Of a stretch of 6,553 nt of DNA, positions 6,044-6,553 are shown piece after piece. Numbering within the stretch: the stretch's first letter is position 1; every line of letters starts with the position of its first letter. The stretch is from the NCBI GenBank assembly GCA_002501085.1, contig DLRL01000007.1, positions 1-6,553 on the forward strand, written 5' to 3'. The translations under genes were made by a program, and so were the position numbers. The notes under the pieces are model-generated. The model was given only the letters and a program-made list of their open reading frames with translations. It did not search any database and was not told the origin of the DNA. Source of the stretch: Gemmatimonadales bacterium UBA7889 (lineage in GTDB: Bacteria; Gemmatimonadota; Gemmatimonadetes; Longimicrobiales; Gaopeijiaceae).

Positions 6044-6070
6044 TTGCCAATTCTAGAGAATATTCAATGA
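6044..6070 (+). CDS. Possible 8-codon leader ORF coupled to ispF
   Basis: TTG at 6044 opens a frame of eight codons (M/L-P-I-L-E-N-I-Q) that stops at TGA 6068-6070, overlapping the ispF ATG as ATGA. It has a GGAG site 7 nt upstream. The overlap type is the same as at plsX/fabH. Such an arrangement could deliver ribosomes to ispF, whose own upstream sequence (AGAGAA at 6055-6060) is a weak site. A TTG start and a very short frame make chance a real alternative. No peptide function is implied. Confidence 0.3.
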   Translation: MPILENIQ

Positions 6071-6553
6071 GAGTTGGAACTGGCTACGATTCCCATCGCT
6101 TTGAAGAGGGTCGCAGGCTCGTGCTTGGCGGGGTACATATCCCGGACCATCCTGGGTTGTCAGGTCACTCTGATGGAGACGCGATTACCCACGCGGTGAT
6201 CGACGCAATTTTGGGTGCAGCTGCCATGGGTAACATTGGCAGTCACTTTCCGCCAGATGATGAGACCTGGAAAGGAGCTGATTCGATGGACTTGCTTGAA
6301 CGAACCAGGCAAATCCTAGAGTCCAAGGGTTTCACAGTGGTCAATATTGATGTGACTGTGATCTGTGAAAAACCGAAAATGGCTCCCCATCTAGACGCGA
6401 TCAAGAAGCGATTTGGAGAGGTTTTGCAGCTTACCTCAGACCGTGTCTCGATCAAGGGAAAGTCAAACGAAGGATTAGGTTGGATAGGATCGGGTGAAGG
6501 TTTGGCCGTGCACTCTGTAGCATTAATTGATCGGCCCTCCAACTTTCTGGACT
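6067..6553 (+). CDS. ispF: 2-C-methyl-D-erythritol 2,4-cyclodiphosphate synthase (IspF), 3' end cut by window
   Basis: IspF converts CDP-methylerythritol 2-phosphate to methylerythritol cyclodiphosphate and CMP in the MEP isoprenoid pathway; it acts as a homotrimer with a metal at each active site. The 162 visible residues align to E. coli IspF (159 residues) without gaps as far as I can match them from memory. The metal ligands Asp8, His10 and His42 are present, with HSDGD (34-38), FKGADS-like WKGADS (68-73), KM (104-105) and Glu135 in SNEGLG. Position 142, Arg in the usual GRGEG loop, is Ser here (GSGEG). The start gives the family N-terminus MRVGTGYDSH. No stop is reached by the window edge, so at least three residues extend past the E. 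coli end; a short tail is likely, and a fusion is possible. It lies 55 nt after fabF on the same strand. Confidence 0.95.
   Translation, partial: MRVGTGYDSHRFEEGRRLVLGGVHIPDHPGLSGHSDGDAITHAVIDAILGAAAMGNIGSHFPPDDETWKGADSMDLLERTRQILESKGFTVVNIDVTVICEKPKMAPHLDAIKKRFGEVLQLTSDRVSIKGKSNEGLGWIGSGEGLAVHSVALIDRPSNFLD

Noticed and set aside
6012..6044. TTGACG (6012-6017) as a -35 box for an ispF promoter
   Set aside because: The -35 match is good, but no -10 element lies at 16-18 nt; the best candidates (TATTAC at 6027, TAGCAT at 6039) have spacers of 9 and 21 nt.
6050..6065. Overlapping short palindromes ATTCT-AG-AGAAT and GAATATTC before ispF, resembling a heat-shock-element-like repeat
   Set aside because: The loops are too short for RNA hairpins, the resemblance is to a eukaryotic site, and AT-rich palindromes of this size arise by chance.

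Overview
This window is one dense, co-directional block of bacterial core-metabolism genes, all on the + strand. The order is yceD (DUF177) - rpmF (ribosomal protein L32) - plsX - fabH - fabD - fabG - acpP - fabF - ispF, with ispF running off the right edge. The first eight genes keep the same order as the classic rpmF/fab cluster of Escherichia coli. The ninth, a MEP-pathway isoprenoid gene, is a less standard downstream partner. I see no mobile element, CRISPR array, tRNA, rRNA or defence gene, and no gene on the minus strand.

Organism: a bacterium, with GC content near 50 percent judged by eye rather than computed. L32 is the zinc-ribbon type with four cysteines, YceD carries an unusually cysteine-rich C-terminus, and PlsX has MGTDDAP in place of the common MGGDHAP. 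From memory these proteins look most like Gemmatimonadota or a neighbouring environmental lineage. That is a low-confidence impression; a phylogeny of FabF or PlsX would decide it.

Layout: positions 1-721 hold the ribosome-linked pair yceD-rpmF. Positions 754-3678 hold plsX, fabH and fabD, which make the acyl-phosphate for phospholipid synthesis, start fatty-acid chains, and load malonyl groups on ACP. Positions 3671-4716 hold the ketoacyl-ACP reductase and the acyl carrier protein. Positions 4740-6011 hold the elongating ketoacyl-ACP synthase. Positions 6067-6553 hold nearly all of ispF. Gaps are 55 nt or less, and plsX/fabH (4 nt) and fabD/fabG (8 nt) overlap, so transcription as one or a few polycistronic messages is likely. 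No stretch over 300 nt lacks a gene. No convincing promoter is visible; the main one probably lies upstream of position 1.

How the genes work together: FabD makes malonyl-ACP on AcpP, FabH condenses it with an acyl-CoA primer, FabG reduces the ketone, and FabF runs later condensations. PlsX turns acyl-ACP into acyl-phosphate for membrane lipid. The dehydratase (FabZ/FabA) and enoyl reductase must be encoded elsewhere. IspF supplies isoprenoid precursors, so the block as a whole serves membrane building together with ribosome assembly.

No exciting new system is evident. The points worth a second look are fine-scale: an 8-codon mini-ORF with its own ribosome site that ends on the ispF start codon, an Arg-to-Ser change in a normally conserved IspF loop, an Asp in the FabG cofactor pocket, contrasting ribosome-binding sites across the fab genes, and two small hairpins at gene junctions.
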